From contig NZ_BBPM01000002.1 of NCBI RefSeq assembly GCF_000787775.1, positions 165,480 through 208,047 on the forward strand: DNA of 42,568 nt, read 5' to 3'. A model generated the notes under the pieces. The model worked only from the letters and a program-made list of their open reading frames with translations, was not told where the DNA came from and did no database searches. The first letter of the stretch is position 1, and every line of letters begins with the position of its first letter. The position numbers were made by a program, and so were the translations under genes. Below, one piece after another: positions 7,741 to 19,580 of the stretch. The DNA comes from Streptacidiphilus carbonis (GTDB lineage Bacteria > Actinomycetota > Actinomycetes > Streptomycetales > Streptomycetaceae).

Positions 7741-10455
7741 TCAGCGCAGCAGCCCCGAGTCCATCCCGCCGGTCTCGGCCGGGACGGCGATCAGGCCCAG
7801 CTCCGCGCTGGAGGCGAGCAGCCGGTGCGCGGGGAGGATGCGGACGGTGTAGCCGAAGGGTCCGGTGCGGCCCAGCTCCAGCGGTCCCTCGTAGCGCCAG
7901 CGGCCGTCCACGTCGGCGCGGTCGGCGGCCTTCAGCGAGACCGCGGTGGCGTCCGTGATCCGGTCGGCGTCGTCCACCCGTCCCGACACGACCTGGACGT
8001 CGACGTCGGAGGGGTCCAGGCCGTCGAGGGACACATGCACCCGCAGCGCCAGGGTCGTCCCCAGCTCCGCGGAGTCGGCGCTGTCGGCGGTCTCGCCGTG
8101 GTCGACGCCCACGCCCGGCCAGGCCGCCCTGACCCGGGCCTTCCACGCCGCCAGCTCCCGCGCGCCCTCGTAGCTGCCGTCCTGGGCCAGCATCCGCCTG
8201 GCCTCGGCGGCCGGGGTGTAGAGCCGCTCGACGTACTCGCGGACCATCCGCCCGGCCAGCACCTTGGGGCCGAGGGTGATCAGGGTGTGCCGGACCATCT
8301 CGATCCAGCGGGACGGCAGGCCGTCCCCGCCCCGGTCGTAGTAGCGCTGGGCCACCTGGTGCTCGATCAGGTCGTAGAGCCCGGCGGCCTCGATGTCGTC
8401 CCGGCGGTCCGCCTCCGGCCCGTCCGGGTCCATGCTCCCACTGTGCAGATCCCCGTTGGCCTCGGCGGTGGGGATCGCCCACCCGTTGGAGCCGTCGTAC
8501 CACTCGTCCCACCAGCCGTCGAGCACCGAGAGGTTCAGCCCGCCGTTGAGCGCGGACTTCATCCCCGAGGTGCCGCAGGCCTCCAGCGGGCGCAGCGGGT
8601 TGTTCAGCCAGACGTCGCAGCCCGGGTAGAGCGCTGAAGCCATGTCCATGTCGTAGTCCGGCAGGAAGACGATCCGGTGCCGCACCGCCGGGTCGTCGGC
8701 GAACTGCACCATCTTCTGGATCAGCCGCTTGCCCCCGTCGTCGGCGGGGTGCGCCTTGCCGGCCACCACGATCTGGATCGGGTGGGTCGGGTGCAGCAGC
8801 AGCGCCCGCAGCCGCTGCGGGTCGCGCAGCATCAGCGTCAGCCGCTTGTACGAGGGCACCCGGCGGGCGAAGCCGATGGTCAGCACGTCCGGATCGAGTA
8901 TTCCGGCGACCCAACCGAGCTCCGCCTCGGAGGCGCCGCGCTGCCGCCAGGAGGCGCGGACCCGCTCGCGCGCCTCGTCCACCAGCTGCTCCCGGAGCCG
9001 GCGCCGCAGCTCCCAGATCTCCTGGTCGGTGATGCGCTCGATGCCGTGCCAGCGGCGCGACTCGCCGACCATCATGGCTTCCTCGGTGCGTTCGGCGCCG
9101 ATCTCCTTCGAGCCCAGCCGCACCACCTCGGGGTCGATCCAGGTGGGGGCGTGCACGCCGTTGGTGACCGAGGTGATCGGCACCTCCTCGGCGTCGAATC
9201 CCGGCCAGAGTCCGTTGAACATCTCCCGGCTGACCTTGCCATGCAGGGTGCTGACGCCGTTGGCCCGCTGGGCCAGGCGCAGCCCCATCGCGGCCATGTT
9301 GAACAGGGCGGGGTCGCCGCCCGGCCAGCCCTCGGTGCCGAGCGCGAGCACCCGCTCGACCGGCACCCCTTCCAGCTGGGCGTCACCGCTGAAGTGACGT
9401 TGCACCAGCTGGCGGTCGAAGCGGTCGATCCCGGCCGGGACCGGGGTGTGGGTGGTGAACAGGGTGCCCGCGCGGACGGCCTCCAGCGCGGTGTCGAAGT
9501 CCAGCGCCCCGGCCTTCCCGGGGGCCCAGTCGGCGCCTGCCGCCCCGACCGTCACCAGCTCCCGGATCCGCTCCACCCCGAGGAAGCCGGCGTGGCCCTC
9601 GTTGGTGTGGAACACCTCGGGCTCGACGTGCCCGGTGAGCCGGCAGAAGGCGCGGACCGCCCGCACCCCGCCGATGCCGAGCAGCATCTCCTGGAGCAGC
9701 CGGTGCTCGCTCCCGCCCCCGTAGAGCCGGTCGGTGACGTCGCGTTCGGAGGCGGCGTTCTCCTCGATGTCGGAGTCGAGCATCAGCAGCGGCACCCGCC
9801 CCACCTGGGCCTTCCAGATGCGGGCGTGCAGCCGCCGGCCGCCGGGCAGGTCCAGGGTGACGGTGGCGGGGCTGCCGTCGGCCTCACGCAGTTGGCTGAC
9901 GGCGAGTTCATTGGGGTCCAGCAGCGGGTAGCGCTCCTGCTGCCAGCCGTCCTTGGACAGCGACTGGCGGAAGTAGCCGTGGCGGTAGAGCAGGCCCACC
10001 CCGATGACGGGGACGCCCAGGTCGCTGGCGGCCTTGAGGTGGTCGCCGGCCAGGATGCCGAGGCCGCCGGAGTACTGCGGGAGGGTCGCGGTGATGCCGA
10101 ACTCGGGCGAGAAGTAGGCGATGGCGGCGGGCAGGCCGGGCGGGTTCGGCAGGGCGAGCTGCTGCTGGTACCAGCGCGGTTCGTTCAGGTAGTCGTTCAG
10201 GTCGGCGGCGGCGTCGCCGAGTCGGCGGCAGAAGCGCCGGTCGGCGGCGAGGGCGCTGAGTCGCTGCGGGGACACCTGGCCCAGCAACCGCACCGGGTCG
10301 CGGCCTGCGGCCTCCCAGGTCTCCGGGTCCACCTCGCGAAACAGCTCGCGGGTGTCCGGATGCCAGGACCAGCGCAGATTGAGCGCCAATTCGCCGAGGG
10401 CTCGGAGGGGTTCGGGCAGGACGGTGCGGACTGTGAAACGTCGGATTGCCTTCAC
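7741..10455 (-). CDS. glgP: Alpha-glucan (maltodextrin/glycogen) phosphorylase GlgP
   Basis: Releases glucose-1-phosphate from alpha-1,4-glucan chains using pyridoxal phosphate; cytoplasmic. 904 residues from the GTG at 10455 (protein begins with KAIRRFTVRTVLPEPLRALGEL after the initiator), the length of the actinobacterial/archaeal-type phosphorylase family. Landmarks: YFSPEFGITATLPQYSGGLGILAGDHLKAASDLG near the N-terminal third, HTNEGHAGF, and CGTSGMKSALNGG with the PLP-binding lysine, about Lys633. The same frame stays open for hundreds of bases upstream but codes for unrelated composition, so the internal GTG, which lies 7 bp after a TATCTT -10 element, is chosen; this also implies a leaderless transcript. 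It stands divergent to glgE and opposes the polymer-building genes. Confidence 0.93.
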   Translation of the reverse strand: MKAIRRFTVRTVLPEPLRALGELALNLRWSWHPDTRELFREVDPETWEAAGRDPVRLLGQVSPQRLSALAADRRFCRRLGDAAADLNDYLNEPRWYQQQLALPNPPGLPAAIAYFSPEFGITATLPQYSGGLGILAGDHLKAASDLGVPVIGVGLLYRHGYFRQSLSKDGWQQERYPLLDPNELAVSQLREADGSPATVTLDLPGGRRLHARIWKAQVGRVPLLMLDSDIEENAASERDVTDRLYGGGSEHRLLQEMLLGIGGVRAVRAFCRLTGHVEPEVFHTNEGHAGFLGVERIRELVTVGAAGADWAPGKAGALDFDTALEAVRAGTLFTTHTPVPAGIDRFDRQLVQRHFSGDAQLEGVPVERVLALGTEGWPGGDPALFNMAAMGLRLAQRANGVSTLHGKVSREMFNGLWPGFDAEEVPITSVTNGVHAPTWIDPEVVRLGSKEIGAERTEEAMMVGESRRWHGIERITDQEIWELRRRLREQLVDEARERVRASWRQRGASEAELGWVAGILDPDVLTIGFARRVPSYKRLTLMLRDPQRLRALLLHPTHPIQIVVAGKAHPADDGGKRLIQKMVQFADDPAVRHRIVFLPDYDMDMASALYPGCDVWLNNPLRPLEACGTSGMKSALNGGLNLSVLDGWWDEWYDGSNGWAIPTAEANGDLHSGSMDPDGPEADRRDDIEAAGLYDLIEHQVAQRYYDRGGDGLPSRWIEMVRHTLITLGPKVLAGRMVREYVERLYTPAAEARRMLAQDGSYEGARELAAWKARVRAAWPGVGVDHGETADSADSAELGTTLALRVHVSLDGLDPSDVDVQVVSGRVDDADRITDATAVSLKAADRADVDGRWRYEGPLELGRTGPFGYTVRILPAHRLLASSAELGLIAVPAETGGMDSGLLR

Positions 10456-10462
10456 CCAAGCG

Positions 10463-10497
10463 AAGATAGCGCGAGGCGGGGTGGCTTGCGAAGCCAC
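10463..10497 (-). promoter_or_regulatory. glgP promoter with overlapping 17-bp palindrome
   Basis: On the minus strand TATCTT (10468-10463) lies 7 bp before the glgP GTG, with TTCGCA about 18 bp further upstream as a possible -35. The perfect palindrome GTGGCTT-gcg-AAGCCAC (10481-10497) covers the -35 region, a position suited to a repressor. The regulator is unknown. Confidence 0.5.
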
Positions 10498-11186
10498 TCC
10501 CGGAGGCCGCGGAACGCGCTCGGCGCGCTCCGGTGGAGTAATCGGGCCGGAGTTCACCCGGACGGCGGATTGGCGCACAACGGCGCAGGTGAGCGCACGG
10601 GGGCGCGCGTTCACACAGCCGAAATCCCTTGGTCGCACGGCCGTCGCACGCACGACCCGCAACCGCCCTCGGACCTGACGAACTGTCGTTCCATCTGGCT
10701 GAAAGCTGTGGATACCCGTGCGCAATGGGCCAAGACGGTGCGAGGATCGAGGCAGGTCGAGAGAGTTGACGCAGGGTGCGGCCGGTTCTCTGCGTTTTCC
10801 AGCCACAGCTTGTACTCCGCCCTCCGCGTGTCCCCTCCCCCACCTGCTCGTTGTAGGCAGCGGGCCACAAAACCCGTGACGGAACGGGGTGCGTGCGCGC
10901 CGGTGCGCGCCCCGGCGCGTACCGGCCGCGGCTGCGGTTACTACCGCATGCCAGGTTGACGGAGAGGACCGGGGGAAGGCTCTCGGGGTCACTCCTTCGG
11001 GTCTGGGTCGGGTCAACAATGACGCCGGGTCAACACGACACGCGTCAGCAGCGCCGCCGTCGGCCGTACCAAGGCCGGGGGCGTCCTCGGTGACCCTCCC
11101 GACCGGCACAGCCCTCCGGCGCCGACCGGACGCACCCTCCCCTCGGAACCGGGTGCTGATCCGGACGGTCGCCGCCGATCGTGGTC

Positions 11187-11191
11187 AGGAG
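11187..11191 (+). promoter_or_regulatory. Ribosome-binding site that fixes the glgE start
   Basis: AGGAG at 11187-11191 is 6 bp before the ATG at 11198, the best-placed Shine-Dalgarno sequence in this open frame. It favours a long N-terminal tail on GlgE over the internal ATG at 11537. Confidence 0.7.
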
Positions 11192-11197
11192 CGGGAC

Positions 11198-13494
<2,297 letters not shown>

Positions 13495-13498
<4 letters not shown>

Positions 13499-15207
13499 TC
13501 GTCAACGAACCCGTACCCGACACCTTCACCGACACCCCGCAGAAGGACCGCGACCCCGACTGGTTCAAGCGTGCGGTGTTCTACGAGGTGCTGGTCCGCT
13601 CCTTCCAGGACAGCAACGGGGACGGCGTCGGCGACCTCCGCGGCCTCACCGCCAAGCTGGACTACCTCCAGTGGCTCGGCGTGGACTGCCTGTGGCTGCC
13701 GCCCTTCTTCGCCTCGCCGCTGCGCGACGGCGGCTACGACGTGGCGGACTACACCGCCGTGCTGCCCGAGTTCGGCGACCTCGCGGACTTCGTGGAGTTC
13801 GTCGACTCCGCGCACCAGCGCGGCATGCGCGTGGTCATCGACTTCGTGATGAACCACACCAGCGACCAGCACCCCTGGTTCCAGGCCTCCCGCAACGACC
13901 CGGACGGTCCGTACGGGGACTACTACATGTGGGCGGACGACGACAAGGCCTACGCCGACGCCCGGGTGATCTTCGTCGACACCGAGACCTCCAACTGGAC
14001 CTTCGACCCGGTCCGCAAGCAGTACTTCTGGCACCGCTTCTTCTCGCACCAGCCCGACCTCAACTTCGAGAACCCGGCCGTCCAGGAGGAGATCCTGGCC
14101 GCGCTGCGGTTCTGGCTGGACCTGGGCATCGACGGCTACCGGCTGGACGCCGTACCCTACCTCTACGCCGAGGAGGGCACCAACAGCGAGAACCTGCCCA
14201 GGACCCACGAGTTCCTGAGGCGGGTGCGGGCCGAGATCGACGCCAGCTACCCGGACACGGTGCTGCTGGCCGAGGCCAACCAGTGGCCCGAGGACGTCGT
14301 CGACTACTTCGGCGACTACTCCAAGGGCGGCGACGAGTGCCACATGGCCTTCCACTTCCCGGTGATGCCGCGGATCTTCATGGCGGTGCGGCGCGAGTCC
14401 CGCTACCCGGTCGCGGAGATCCTGGCGAAGACCCCGAAGATCCCCGACAACTGCCAGTGGGGCATCTTCCTGCGCAACCACGACGAGCTGACCCTGGAGA
14501 TGGTCACCGACGAGGAGCGCGACTACATGTACGCGGAGTACGCCAAGGACCCGCGGATGCGGGCGAACGTGGGCATCCGCCGCCGGCTCGCTCCGCTGCT
14601 GGACAACGACCGCAACCAGATCGAGCTGTTCACCGCCCTGCTGCTGTCCCTGCCGGGTTCCCCCGTCCTCTACTACGGGGACGAGATCGGCATGGGCGAC
14701 AACATCTGGCTCGGCGACCGGGACGGGGTCCGCACCCCGATGCAGTGGACCCCGGACCGCAACGCCGGTTTCTCCTCCGCGGACCCGGGCAGGCTCAATC
14801 TGCCGACCATCATGGATCCGGTCTACGGCTACCAGGTGACCAATGTCGAGGCGCAGATGAGCAGCACCAGCTCACTGCTCCACTGGACCCGCCGCATGAT
14901 CGAGATCCGCAAGCTCAACCCGGCTTTCGGCCTGGGCTCGTACGCGGAGCTGCCCTCCAGCAACCCCGCCGTGCTGGCCTTCGTCCGCAAGCTCTCACTG
15001 CCCGACGGCGGGGACGACATCGTGATGTGCGTCAACAATTTCTCCCGCTTCGCCCAGCCCACCGAGCTGGACCTGCGGGAGTTCGAGGGACGGCACCCGG
15101 TTGAGCTGATCGGCGGGGTCCGCTTCCCCGCGATCGGCCAGCTGCCGTACCTGCTCACGCTGGCCGGCCACGGCTTCTACTGGTTCCGGCTCCGGCGGGC
15201 CGAGTAG
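13495..15207 (+). CDS. treS: Trehalose synthase TreS (maltose alpha-D-glucosyltransferase)
   Basis: Interconverts trehalose and maltose and so feeds maltose to the kinase Mak for the GlgE pathway; GH13_16, cytoplasmic. 570 residues, the normal length for the stand-alone enzyme. N-terminal [24 protein letters not shown] is diagnostic. Catalytic residues are Asp218 ([12 protein letters not shown]), Glu260 ([13 protein letters not shown]) and Asp330 ([11 protein letters not shown]), with 42- and 70-residue spacings equal to those of the mycobacterial enzyme (Asp230, Glu272, Asp342). GTG start overlaps the glgE stop by 4 bp, so the two are translationally coupled. No fused maltokinase domain; the kinase is a separate gene 237 bp downstream. 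Confidence 0.95.
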
Positions 15208-15287
15208 CCGCCGGAAACCCGTCCCCCCCGACCCTCCTGAGGAGCAGCGCGACCCACAACACACTCGAACGGCGTACTCCGGCACAC

Positions 15288-15310
15288 CGGGGGCGGCCTC
15301 CTCGCCCCCG
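15288..15310 (+). terminator. Hairpin in the treS-mak gap (terminator or attenuator)
   Basis: An 8-bp stem cgggggcg/cgcccccg (15288-15295 and 15303-15310) with a 7-base loop lies 80 bp after treS. The treS-mak gap of 237 bp is the longest in the operon, so this hairpin may lower expression of mak and glgB relative to glgE-treS or mark a separate promoter. Confidence 0.5.
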
Positions 15311-15444
15311 AAAGGCGGTCGGTCCCCGCGTGCCGAAGGCTTCACGCCGTCAGAATCCGGGAGACTGGCAGACCCGGCGGCAGGGCCGCTCCGCTTTCGG
15401 CCCGGGTGCCGCCGGGGTTGCCGCGCCCCCGGGGAAAGGGAGAT

Positions 15445-17097
15445 ATGTCCGAGACCTCCCGTCCGCGTACGCTCGCCGCCACGACCACCACCACGGCCGC
15501 ATCCGCCACGGCCGCATCCGCAGCGACCGCATCCGCGGCGACCGCATCCGCAAAGGCCTCCTCGACCGGAGCCCCGGCCGGCACCGGTACGGTCCGCGGC
15601 ACCGACCTCGACGCCCTGCTCCGCGATGTGCTGCCGCTGCTGCACGACTGGCTGCCGCGGCAGCGCTGGTTCGCCGGCAAGCACCGGCCCATCACCGGCA
15701 TCTCGCCGGCGACGGTCACCCTGCTCCCCGGCGGCCCCGACGAGCCGCTGCTGCTGCACCTGCTGCTGAGGATCGAGTACTCCTCGGACGAGTCCGACCT
15801 CTACCAGCTGCTGCTCGGGGCGGCCCCGAACACCCCGACCGCGGTCGGGGCCGGCTCCGAGCGGGCCCGCGCCGCCGTCATCGGCCGGATCGGCGGCGGC
15901 CCCCATGACGGCCTGCTGACCTACGACGCCACCCACCACCCGGCGCTGGCGCTGCGGTTGCTGCGCACCCTGATCGGCGCCGGCGCCACCCGGAGCAACC
16001 GGATCGGGCCGCTGGTCTTCCACGCCCCGCACGGCCCCGAACTCACCGATCTGGCCGAGCCCGGCAGCTCGGCCCGGGTCGGCACAGCCGAGCAGAGCAA
16101 CACCTCGATCGTCTTCGGCGACAGCGCCATCCTCAAGCTGTTCCGCCGGATCACCCCGGGCCTCAACCCCGACCTGGAGCTCTCGCTGGCGCTCAGCCGG
16201 GCCGGGTCCGGGCGGGTGCCCACCCCCCTGGCCTGGTTCGAAGGGGACATTCCGAACCTCCCCGGCGAGACCGCCACCCTCGGCCTGCTGCAGCGCTACC
16301 TGCTCGGCGGCAAGGACGGCTGGGAGTTCGCCCTCGCCCATGTCAACCGGCTGCGCACCGACCCGGAGTGGCAGGGCAGCCGCGACGGCCACCCCAGCGA
16401 CCACATCACCGGCAACTTCTCCGCGGAGTCGTTCCTGCTCGGCCGCACCACCGCGGAGGTGCACCTGGCGCTGGCCCGCACCCTGCCGGTGACCGTGCTG
16501 GACCGCTCGCAGATCGAGGCGACGGCGGAGGCGATGGCCCTGCGGCTGGACGCCGCCTCACTGGCCGTCCCCGCGCTCGCCCCCTACCGGCTCCCGCTGC
16601 GGCGGATCTTCCAGGAGCTGGCCAGGTCGGCCCGCGACGGCAGACTGCTGCGGGCCCAGCGGATCCACGGCGACCTGCACCTGGGCCAGTCGATGCGCAC
16701 CGCGCGCGGCTGGGCGCTGCTGGACTTCGAGGGCGAGCCGGCCAAGCCGCTGGAGGAGCGGCGCCGGGTCCAGCCCGCGGTCCGCGATGTCGCGGCGATG
16801 CTGAGGTCCTTCGACTACGCCGCGGCCCACCTGCTGACCGAGCTCCCCCCGGACGACCCGGAGCTGCCCCGGCTCAGCTCGCTGGCCTCGACCTGGGCGC
16901 TGCGCAACCGCGCCGCCTTCTGCGCGGGGTACGCGGCGGCCGGCGCGGAGGACCCCACCGCGGACCCGGTGCTGCTGCAGGCGATGGAGACCGACAAGGC
17001 CGTCTACGAGGTGGTCTACGAGGCCGGGAACCGGCCCGAATGGCTGGCCATCCCGATGTCGGCGATCATCCGCCTCGCGCAGGCCGCCCAGAAGTAA
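15445..17097 (+). CDS. mak: Maltokinase Mak (Pep2), ATP-dependent maltose 1-kinase
   Basis: Phosphorylates maltose at C1 to give the GlgE substrate; aminoglycoside-phosphotransferase-like fold. 550 residues from the ATG at 15445, which follows AAAGGGAG. Residues about 55-70 carry LLHDWLPRQRWFAGKHRPI, typical of the Mak cap domain; NTSIVFGDSAILKLFRRI holds the nucleotide-binding lysine; HGDLHLGQ has catalytic Asp410 and LLDFEGEP the metal ligand Asp427. Before the cap domain there is a Thr/Ala/Ser tail of about 45 residues encoded by four 15-bp tandem repeats. Followed 85 bp downstream by glgB. The order glgE-treS-mak-glgB is the known streptomycete arrangement. Confidence 0.93.
   Translation: MSETSRPRTLAATTTTTAASATAASAATASAATASAKASSTGAPAGTGTVRGTDLDALLRDVLPLLHDWLPRQRWFAGKHRPITGISPATVTLLPGGPDEPLLLHLLLRIEYSSDESDLYQLLLGAAPNTPTAVGAGSERARAAVIGRIGGGPHDGLLTYDATHHPALALRLLRTLIGAGATRSNRIGPLVFHAPHGPELTDLAEPGSSARVGTAEQSNTSIVFGDSAILKLFRRITPGLNPDLELSLALSRAGSGRVPTPLAWFEGDIPNLPGETATLGLLQRYLLGGKDGWEFALAHVNRLRTDPEWQGSRDGHPSDHITGNFSAESFLLGRTTAEVHLALARTLPVTVLDRSQIEATAEAMALRLDAASLAVPALAPYRLPLRRIFQELARSARDGRLLRAQRIHGDLHLGQSMRTARGWALLDFEGEPAKPLEERRRVQPAVRDVAAMLRSFDYAAAHLLTELPPDDPELPRLSSLASTWALRNRAAFCAGYAAAGAEDPTADPVLLQAMETDKAVYEVVYEAGNRPEWLAIPMSAIIRLAQAAQK
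15493..15552 (+). repeat. Four 15-bp tandem repeats in the 5' end of mak
   Basis: Units at 15493-15507, 15508-15522, 15523-15537 and 15538-15552 share the core c-cgcatccgc (acggccgcatccgcc, gcgaccgcatccgca). They encode pentapeptides of the form TAASA/ATASA. The 15-bp period preserves frame. Confidence 0.85.
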
Positions 17098-17182
17098 CAG
17101 TCCGTTGATCCCGCTCCCCTAACGTCCCATCAGACCGCCCGCCCACCACCACCGACCCGTCATCCACAGGGAGGAACCGGCC

Positions 17183-19498
17183 GTGACCAAGTTCGACCCG
17201 CCCCGTCCCATCGCCGCCGCCGCAGTCGTCGAGCCGCGAACGGAGGTCGTCCATCAGAGCGGCGCCGCCCAGCAGAGCAGCGCCGTCCACGGGGACGTCC
17301 CGCTGCGGGTGACGGACGCGTCGCTGCCCCCCGGGGAGGTGGCGCGGCTGGTGGGCGGTTGGCACCACGACCCGCACGGGGTGCTGGGCGCGCATCCGGT
17401 GCCCGGCGGCACCGCGGTGCGGGTGCTGCGGCCGTTGGCGAAGTCGGTGCTGCTGGAGACCGGCGAGGGCGAGCAGTATGCGCTGACGCACCAGCAGGAC
17501 GGCCTGTTCACGGTGCTGGTGCCGGCCACCGGGCTCGGGGCCTATCGGCTGCGGGTGGCCTACGACGGGGTGGAGGCGGTGCAGGAGGACGGCTACCGGC
17601 TGCTGCCCACACTGGGCGAGACGGACCTGCACCTGATCGGCGAGGGCCGGCACGAGCAGTTGTGGGACGTGCTGGGCGCTCATCCGCGCACCGTGCAGGG
17701 CGTGGTCGGGACGGCGTTCGCGGTGTGGGCGCCGAACGCGTCGGGGGTGCGGATCATCGGGGACTTCAACGGCTGGAACGGCACCGCGCATCCGATGCGG
17801 TCGCTGGGCGGGGCCGGGGTGTGGGAGCTGTTCGTGCCCGGCATCGGGACGGGTACCCGCTACAAGTACGAGATCGCCACCTCCGACGGGCGGCTGCTGC
17901 AGAAGGCGGACCCGCTGGCCCAGGCCACCGAGGCGCCGCCGGCCACCGCCTCGGTGGTGCACGCCTCCACCCACACCTGGCACGACCAGGACTGGCTGGA
18001 CCGCCGCGCGAACGCCACCGTCCACGACCGGCCGATGTCGGTCTACGAGATCCACCTGGCGTCCTGGCGTCCTGGCCTGACCTACCGGCAGCTGGCCGCC
18101 GAGCTCCCGGCCTATGTGCGGGACCTGGGCTTCACCCATGTCGAGCTGATGCCGGTCATGGAGCATCCGTTCGGCGGCTCCTGGGGCTACCAGGTCTCCG
18201 GGTTCTACGCGCCCACCGCGCGCCTGGGTTCTCCCGACGACTTCAAGTACCTGGTGGACGCCCTGCACGCGGCCGGGGTCGGGGTGATCGTGGACTGGGT
18301 GCCGGCGCACTTCCCCAAGGACGACTTCGCGTTGCGCGAGTTCGACGGGCGGCCGCTGTACGAGCCGGCCGACCCGCTGCGCGCCGAGCACCCGGACTGG
18401 GGCACCCTGGAGTTCGACTACGGCCGTACCGAGGTGCGCAACTTCCTGGTCGCCAACGCCGTGTTCTGGTGCCAGGAGTACCACGTGGACGGGCTGCGGG
18501 TGGACGCGGTGGCCAGCATGCTCTACCTGGACTACTCCCGTGAGGGCGACGCTTGGAGCCCCAACGCGGACGGCGGCCGGGAGAACTGGGACGCGGTGCG
18601 GTTCCTGCAGGAGATGAACGCCACCGTCTACCGCCGCTGCCCCGGGGTGGTCACCGTCGCCGAGGAGTCCACCGCCTGGCCCGGCGTCACCCGCGCCACC
18701 GAGCACTCCGGGCTGGGGTTCGGGCTGAAGTGGAACATGGGCTGGATGCACGACTCGCTGCAGTACATGAGCCATGAGCCGGTGCACCGCAAGTACCACC
18801 ACAACGAGATGACCTTCTCGATGGTGTACGCGTACTCGGAGAACTACCTGCTGCCGATCTCCCACGACGAGGTGGTCCACGGCAAGGGGTCGCTGGTGTC
18901 CAAGATGCCCGGCGACTGGTGGCAGCAGCGCGCCAACGTGCGCGCCTACCTGGCGTTCATGTGGGCGCATCCGGGCAAGAAACTGGTCTTCATGGGCACC
19001 GAGTTCGCCCAGGGCGCCGAGTGGGACCACGACCACGGCCCGCAGTGGTGGGTGCTGGGCGAGGACTGGCCCGCGGCCGCGGACCACCGCGGGGTCCAGG
19101 ACCTGGTGCGGGACCTGAACCGGATCTACCGCGACGTCCCGGCGATGTGGCAGCTGGACACCGCCCCGGCCGGCTTCTCCTGGATCGACGGCGGCGCCGC
19201 CGAGGACAACGTCTTCAGCTTCATCCGCAGCGACACCAGCGGCCGCCCGCTGATCAGCGTCACCAACCTCTCCCCCGTGGTCCGCCACGACTACCGCATC
19301 GGCCTGCCCACCGTGCGCGCCGACGTCCGCGACTCGATCTGGCTGGAGGTGCTCAACACCGACGCCGAGGTGTACGGCGGCAGCGGCATCGGCAACCCCG
19401 ACCCGGTCAAGGCCGAACCCGTCTCCTGGAACGGCCGCGACACCAGCGCCCAGCTCACCCTGCCGCCGCTGGCCACCATCTGGCTCAGCCCGGCCTAG
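17183..19498 (+). CDS. glgB: 1,4-alpha-glucan branching enzyme GlgB
   Basis: Cuts alpha-1,4 chains and rejoins them through alpha-1,6 links, completing the GlgE polymer. 771 residues with GTG start preceded by AGGGAGGA (17168-17175). Order: short variable tail, an extra N1 module (about residues 45-150, [13 protein letters not shown]...), a CBM48 module ([10 protein letters not shown]...[20 protein letters not shown]), the GH13_9 barrel from [12 protein letters not shown], and a C-terminal beta domain. Catalytic Asp441 ([19 protein letters not shown]) and Glu494 (VTVAEEST) are 53 residues apart, as Asp405 and Glu458 in E. coli; the third Asp is in [13 protein letters not shown]. Last gene of the glucan operon; a 14-bp hairpin follows. 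Confidence 0.95.
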   Translation: MTKFDPPRPIAAAAVVEPRTEVVHQSGAAQQSSAVHGDVPLRVTDASLPPGEVARLVGGWHHDPHGVLGAHPVPGGTAVRVLRPLAKSVLLETGEGEQYALTHQQDGLFTVLVPATGLGAYRLRVAYDGVEAVQEDGYRLLPTLGETDLHLIGEGRHEQLWDVLGAHPRTVQGVVGTAFAVWAPNASGVRIIGDFNGWNGTAHPMRSLGGAGVWELFVPGIGTGTRYKYEIATSDGRLLQKADPLAQATEAPPATASVVHASTHTWHDQDWLDRRANATVHDRPMSVYEIHLASWRPGLTYRQLAAELPAYVRDLGFTHVELMPVMEHPFGGSWGYQVSGFYAPTARLGSPDDFKYLVDALHAAGVGVIVDWVPAHFPKDDFALREFDGRPLYEPADPLRAEHPDWGTLEFDYGRTEVRNFLVANAVFWCQEYHVDGLRVDAVASMLYLDYSREGDAWSPNADGGRENWDAVRFLQEMNATVYRRCPGVVTVAEESTAWPGVTRATEHSGLGFGLKWNMGWMHDSLQYMSHEPVHRKYHHNEMTFSMVYAYSENYLLPISHDEVVHGKGSLVSKMPGDWWQQRANVRAYLAFMWAHPGKKLVFMGTEFAQGAEWDHDHGPQWWVLGEDWPAAADHRGVQDLVRDLNRIYRDVPAMWQLDTAPAGFSWIDGGAAEDNVFSFIRSDTSGRPLISVTNLSPVVRHDYRIGLPTVRADVRDSIWLEVLNTDAEVYGGSGIGNPDPVKAEPVSWNGRDTSAQLTLPPLATIWLSPA

Positions 19499-19516
19499 GT
19501 GTTGCCCGAGGGGCAC

Positions 19517-19549
19517 GGCCGCCGCGTCCGGTGTGCGGACGCGGCGGCC
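19517..19549 (+). terminator. 14-bp hairpin terminator after glgB
   Basis: Perfect arms at 19517-19530 and 19536-19549 around gtgtg, 18 bp after the glgB stop. Separates the glucan operon from the aroA-like gene. Confidence 0.8.
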
Positions 19550-19580
19550 CGGCCCTCCGCCGTCGATCTAGGCTCTCCCC

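Larger units (their letters stand above)
10456..11197. other. Long divergent intergenic region between glgP and glgE
   Basis: About 740 bp without a credible gene. It holds the probable glgP promoter and a palindrome next to glgP, and a 10-bp direct repeat (cgggtcaaca at 11009-11018 and 11026-11035) upstream of glgE. Short open frames on both strands have no recognisable product. The glgE promoter could not be fixed: TTGACG occurs at 10766 and at 10956, but neither is followed by a good -10. Confidence 0.5.

Noticed and set aside
10611-10868. 85-codon minus-strand frame in the glgP-glgE gap
   Set aside because: No ribosome-binding site, no recognised family, weak codon bias.
8677-10959. 760-codon open frame on the plus strand
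   Set aside because: Antisense shadow of glgP; no recognisable domain and low-complexity His/Gly/Gln-rich composition.
10456-11109. In-frame upstream extension of glgP by over 200 codons
   Set aside because: The extra part shows no family similarity and no matching codon bias; phosphorylase homology begins at the GTG at 10455, which has a fitting -10.
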